Positions 5,078 through 7,428 of a stretch of 7,428 nt of DNA are shown one piece after another (positions within the stretch are counted from its first letter, which is position 1; the number at the start of each line of letters is the position of its first letter). Both the position numbers and the translations under genes were made by a program. Under the pieces are notes generated by a model. It did not search any database. It was not told where the DNA came from and saw only the letters and a list, made by a program, of their open reading frames with translations. Source of the stretch: Oscillospiraceae bacterium (GTDB lineage Bacteria; Bacillota_A; Clostridia; Oscillospirales; JAAYXM01); the NCBI GenBank assembly GCA_017408185.1, contig JAFQVE010000153.1, forward strand, positions 1-7,428, given 5' to 3'.

Positions 5078-6205
5078 ATGGTAACTAATGAAAAAACAAA
5101 GAAAAAACCGCTTATTATGGGAGTGATTTTACTTTGCCTCATATCAGTTGCTACGCTTTTTGTAGTCAACAGTCAGCGCAAATTAAAATATTACGAAGAA
5201 GCAATTTCTTTATTTAATCAAAATCAATATGAACAGGCCGCAGAAATTTTTGAAAAGATTGGATACTATAAAGATTCTTCAGACTTTGAAGATAAATGTC
5301 GGATAAAAATGGGAGAGACTTATCTTGCGAGCAGTGATTATGAAAAGGCAAAAGTAGAATTTACAAAAATAAACAACAGTAACCGGTCAAAACAACTGAT
5401 CAATAAATCGAAATATGCAGAAGCAGAAATGCTGTTTAATGATGGAAATTACGATAGAGCCATAGAACTTTTTAGTGAATTGGGAGGTTATTCAGATAGT
5501 ATTAATTATGTTGAAAGATGTGGGATAGCGTTAAAATATAAAAAATTTGATTATTCCGGTAATGGAAATGAACATTTGGATTTTTATGATTACTATGGAT
5601 ACGGGGATAAGATAGAAAACTATATAGAGGCAGAGTCATATCTTTCTTTTGCTTATGGAAAATGGTATGATGCAAATGATCAAGAAATAAGTATATCGCC
5701 TACACAGTTTAACGGTAAAGCGTATGGAGTGTATGCATTAGCAAATAGATCAGCGTTGATATATATTTATGAAAATGCGGATGAGGTGTATGAATTATAT
5801 GGTTATCATGATTATATAGTGGGGGAAAGGCTGGAAGTATCACCGTACCGGGAACATGAAAAAACAATTAATTATGGTTCTTTCTCCACGATGGAATACG
5901 AACAAGAAAAGGAGAAAATACCCAATTATGCAGACCGTGTAATCGTTGACAAAACGGTTGCAAAAGCAAAAGAGCGGCTATCATACGGATATAGCGGAAC
6001 CGAGCGTTTGTATCATTCTTGTACTGTGAACAGTTCCTCTGTTAGTTATGATTGGAATACTCGTACGTACACTTGCAATGTATCAATCACATACTCTTCA
6101 AATGTCTTTGATTTCTGGGGAACATCGTCGAATACATATGATGTAGTTGCTACATACACAGATACAGGAAGTGAATTAGTTGCCACAAGTTTTGACATAT
6201 TTTAG
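5078..6205 (+). CDS. Membrane-anchored TPR-like repeat protein, C-terminal domain unknown
   Basis: This 375-residue protein has a short cytoplasmic basic N-terminus (KTKKKP), one TM segment (about residues 12-30, signal-anchor type, no lipobox), and a mostly extracytoplasmic remainder. Residues 39-148 hold three TPR-like units of the pattern A-x2-LF-x4-Y-x2-A-x3-F-x2-L/I-x2-Y-x-DS-x6-C, seen at 42-74, about 80-112 and 114-148; C74 and C148 occupy equivalent positions. Residues 150-375 are rich in Tyr and Ser with beta-type stretches and match nothing I can name. TPR units usually mediate protein contacts, so this may be a scaffold in the envelope. AGGAGG at 5064-5069 lies eight bases before the ATG. 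It heads a three-gene operon downstream of an XRE gene. Codon use is far more AT-rich than in the genes to the left. Confidence 0.75.
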   Translation: MVTNEKTKKKPLIMGVILLCLISVATLFVVNSQRKLKYYEEAISLFNQNQYEQAAEIFEKIGYYKDSSDFEDKCRIKMGETYLASSDYEKAKVEFTKINNSNRSKQLINKSKYAEAEMLFNDGNYDRAIELFSELGGYSDSINYVERCGIALKYKKFDYSGNGNEHLDFYDYYGYGDKIENYIEAESYLSFAYGKWYDANDQEISISPTQFNGKAYGVYALANRSALIYIYENADEVYELYGYHDYIVGERLEVSPYREHEKTINYGSFSTMEYEQEKEKIPNYADRVIVDKTVAKAKERLSYGYSGTERLYHSCTVNSSSVSYDWNTRTYTCNVSITYSSNVFDFWGTSSNTYDVVATYTDTGSELVATSFDIF

Positions 6206-6285
6206 TTGGCAGAGGTTGAATTATCAGGCAAATAAAATTCAGTAATGTAAATAACAAAACGATTCATGATGAAAGGAGTATTTTT

Positions 6286-6810
6286 ATGAGTTTGTTAAGA
6301 GAAGTGCTTTTCTCAGCAGCGCAGCACATCGACAACACAAGTAAAGAATGGGTATCAACAGAGAGGAGTGAGAGCGACGGCCACGAGGTTGAGATTGTAA
6401 AATTTCGAGCAAAAAGAGTTCATAATAGGGCGACCACTATTTATGAATCAGTCGTGAAAATAAAAGATAATTCATATATTTCTGTCAAGAATCCTCACGG
6501 AACGTTTGATTTTTTAAAATCAGATATTGTAGGAATGGAAACAAAAATGATCTGCTTTTTTCCGATATTCTTTACGGTCTTCCCAATTTTATTGGGTGTT
6601 CTTATGTTGATTGGACTGGTTTCATCTTTTATGCAAGGCGATGGAGTTCCTTTGAGCCACTTATTTATAACGCTTCTGCTGTTTGCAAGTCCGATTTTTA
6701 CTGCTTTGATTAGAACAATAAAGATCAAATTAAAAAATGGTTCGATAGTAAAGGTGTATTACAACACAAAAGAAGACCCGGCTGTCCTTTTTGAAAAGCT
6801 TAAAGGGTAG
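6286..6810 (+). CDS. Two-TM membrane protein of unknown function
   Basis: This 174-residue protein has an N-terminal soluble part (1-87) with charged and beta-like sequence, including VVKIKDNSYISVKNPHGTFDF, then a TM hairpin (about 88-115 and 123-141). A C-terminal segment follows, IKIKLKNGSIVKVYYNTKEDPAVLFEKLKG, which reads like the end of a small beta-barrel or PH-like domain with a closing helix. That resemblance is by eye only, and no family is assigned. By the positive-inside rule the basic RTIKIKLK after TM2 places the C-terminus in the cytoplasm, and therefore the N-terminus too. AGGAG at 6274-6278 precedes ATG 6286 by seven bases. It follows the TPR-like gene by 80 bp and precedes the zinc-ribbon gene by 26 bp, all on the same strand. 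Confidence 0.7.
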   Translation: MSLLREVLFSAAQHIDNTSKEWVSTERSESDGHEVEIVKFRAKRVHNRATTIYESVVKIKDNSYISVKNPHGTFDFLKSDIVGMETKMICFFPIFFTVFPILLGVLMLIGLVSSFMQGDGVPLSHLFITLLLFASPIFTALIRTIKIKLKNGSIVKVYYNTKEDPAVLFEKLKG

Positions 6811-6836
6811 GAACAAACAAAGGAGGAAAATTTAAT

Positions 6837-7088
6837 ATGAAATATTGTACAAACTGTGGTGCAAAAATCGAAGTTGGTATGGCGATGTGCCCTAATTGCG
6901 GGACAAGTCAGGTAAAAAGCTTCGGGCTCTTAAGTAGGTCTTTTGTTGGTATATTTGACATTGTTGCTGGCGGAATAACAACCTTGGCAGGTTTGGTATA
7001 TTTTGTCGGAGGGGCTGTTGACTTTGGATTTTTAGCATCTGGAATAGGATTAATAGTGACCGGGTTCTTTTTCCTAAATGGAAAATAG
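6837..7088 (+). CDS. Zinc-ribbon membrane protein
   Basis: This 83-residue protein starts with a short zinc ribbon, C4-x2-C7 and C18-x2-C21 (YCTNCGAKI then CPNCGTSQ), the common N-terminal zinc-ribbon form that binds one zinc ion. Two hydrophobic segments follow (about 37-58 and 62-80), and the protein ends in NGK. Such small ribbon-plus-TM proteins are frequent in Firmicutes and mostly uncharacterised; the ribbon probably serves folding or protein contact at the cytoplasmic face. AGGAGG at 6821-6826 lies ten bases before the ATG. It is the last gene of the cassette operon. The ribbon assignment is firm; the function is unknown. Confidence 0.8.
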   Translation: MKYCTNCGAKIEVGMAMCPNCGTSQVKSFGLLSRSFVGIFDIVAGGITTLAGLVYFVGGAVDFGFLASGIGLIVTGFFFLNGK

Positions 7089-7292
7089 AATACAAATAAG
7101 AAATAAAGTCAAAACTGTATCAACAAGTAAAGTTCGCATAATTACGAAATTCGCGTTATAGGAAGGTGCGTATAGACTATTCCTGGCAATATATTGTTTA
7201 TGCAATTTTACTTGTTGATACAGTTCTTTTAATTTTGGACAAATGGAATGTGTGTTTTTTAATGTTTGGTTGAAGGAGTCAAATGCTCCATC
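7089..7292. other. Non-coding right end of the cassette
   Basis: No gene is supported between the zinc-ribbon stop and the right direct repeat. The stretch is occupied by a 113-bp long inverted repeat (7113-7225) and a hairpin that touches the repeat (7269-7295). Confidence 0.6.
7113..7225 (+). repeat. 113-bp long inverted repeat, possible MITE, structured RNA or terminator
   Basis: AACTGTATCAACAAGTAAA (7113-7131) and its perfect 19-nt complement (7207-7225) are the outer arms. Pairing continues inward through G-T, T-A and T-A (7132-7134 with 7204-7206), skips one unpaired C (7135), and resumes with GCATAA (7136-7141) against TTATGC (7198-7203). That makes about 28 pairs. An internal AGGAA/TTCCT pair lies at 7160-7164/7180-7184. 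CTTTTAATTTT follows, so it could also terminate the operon. No target-site duplication is seen at the arms. Confidence 0.7.
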
Positions 7293-7295
7293 AAC
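7269..7295. repeat. Hairpin abutting the right direct repeat
   Basis: GTTGA-A-GGAG pairs with CTCC-A-TCAAC around TCAAATG, nine pairs with one A-A mismatch. Its last three bases (AAC) are the first three of the 27-bp repeat. This placement suits a recombination arm site, or it may simply be a terminator without a T-run. Confidence 0.45.
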
Positions 7296-7319
7296 GCTGA
7301 AATTTCGGAGTATTGATAA
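7293..7319 (+). repeat. 27-bp direct repeat, right copy (candidate attR)
   Basis: This copy is identical to 4192-4218. Here it is not part of a long gene: the same frame upstream reads only CLVEGVKCSI before NAEISEY and begins after a TAA at 7260-7262. Confidence 0.85.
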
Positions 7320-7345
7320 TTATTTCCAATTTGTTAAATTTATCC

Positions 7346-7374
7346 TTGAAATATTCTCCCGTATGCGTTATAAT
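7346..7374 (+). promoter_or_regulatory. Sigma-A promoter right of the element
   Basis: TTGAAA (7346-7351) and the perfect TATAAT (7369-7374) are 17 bases apart. Transcription would begin near 7381 and lead into the ATG at 7415. If the cassette is an insertion, this was originally the promoter of the gene next to the lipoprotein gene. Confidence 0.8.
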
Positions 7375-7408
7375 TAATTAACAACAATTTTCGACGCTAT
7401 ACGGGAGA
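7355..7408. promoter_or_regulatory. Large dyad around the -10 and leader
   Basis: TCTCCCGTATGCGT (7355-7368) and ACGCTATACGGGAGA (7394-7408) are reverse complements except for one extra base, separated by 25 bases. The left half fills the promoter spacer, and the right half covers the ribosome binding site GGGAG of the next gene. It could be a two-site operator or a leader RNA element. Confidence 0.6.
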
Positions 7409-7414
7409 TTACAT

Positions 7415-7428
7415 ATGCAGCTTCTTGA
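7415..7428 (+). CDS. Start of a gene cut by the window end
   Basis: ATG at 7415 is preceded by GGGAG (7403-7407) with seven bases between and by a strong promoter. Only MQLL and part of a fifth codon are visible, so the product cannot be named. Confidence 0.5.

Larger units (their letters stand above)
4219..7292. mobile_element. Candidate 3.1-kb integrated cassette without its own recombinase
   Basis: The segment lies between two exact 27-bp repeats, one of which is the 3' end of the lipoprotein gene; the repeat period is 3101 bp. It is much more AT-rich and uses more A/T-ending codons than the genes to its left, and it contains a self-contained regulator-plus-operon layout. No integrase, transposase, relaxase or replication gene is visible in any frame. 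It could be a satellite-type element mobilised in trans, a deletion remnant of a larger element, or an insertion with an unusually long target duplication. Confidence 0.6.

Noticed and set aside
7113..7225. Integron attC site
   Set aside because: The size and the single bulged base are suggestive, but there is no RYYYAAC/GTTRRRY pair at the arm ends and the element is not arranged as one-gene cassettes.
7113..7225. Complete MITE with target-site duplication
   Set aside because: Bases outside the arms (AGTCAA on the left, CTTTTA on the right) do not repeat, so a transposition origin is not demonstrated.
4219..7292. Toxin-antitoxin system with the XRE protein as antitoxin
   Set aside because: No small toxin-like gene is adjacent to the XRE gene in either orientation; its only neighbours are the three membrane proteins, which do not resemble known toxins.

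Overview
The window looks like a chromosomal segment of a Gram-positive gut-type Clostridia member (Oscillospirales/Ruminococcaceae-like). This is inferred from strong AGGAGG-type ribosome binding sites, a lipoprotein signal peptide, a YifB-family ATPase, an AzlC/AzlD pair and an XRE regulator typical of Clostridia. I cannot name a species. Two kinds of DNA are joined. Positions 1 to about 4218 hold G+C-rich, tightly overlapping housekeeping-type genes. Positions 4219 to 7319 are visibly AT-rich (row 2581-2640 has 38 G/C of 60; row 5461-5520 has 17 of 60). From 7320 a new promoter leads into a gene cut by the window end.

Left part: a GtrA-like membrane protein overlaps azlC, which overlaps azlD (branched-chain amino acid exporter). 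An intrinsic terminator (1575-1609) follows. Its right arm also contains the -35 of a likely promoter for the next unit, yifB plus a lipoprotein gene. Between that promoter and yifB lies an array of five short hairpins, and probably a sixth, with different stem sequences but an almost constant ATGAATT spacer (1622-1737).

Right part: the last 27 bases of the lipoprotein gene region (4192-4218: its last seven sense codons, the stop and three bases) recur exactly at 7293-7319. The two copies are 3101 bp apart and bracket the AT-rich DNA. This looks like an attL/attR pair from a small element integrated at the 3' end of the lipoprotein gene, leaving that gene intact. The bracketed DNA carries a 42-bp palindrome, a terminator, a small XRE regulator on the minus strand, a strong plus-strand promoter with a leader of nearly 300 nt, and three co-directional genes: a membrane-anchored TPR-like protein, a two-TM protein and a zinc-ribbon two-TM protein. 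It ends with a 113-bp long inverted repeat and a hairpin touching the right repeat. No integrase, transposase or relaxase is visible inside, so movement would have needed a recombinase in trans or has been lost.

The two most interesting signals are the variable-stem hairpin array in the yifB leader and the integrase-less 3.1-kb cassette with its uncharacterised envelope-protein operon. The function of that operon cannot be read from the sequence.
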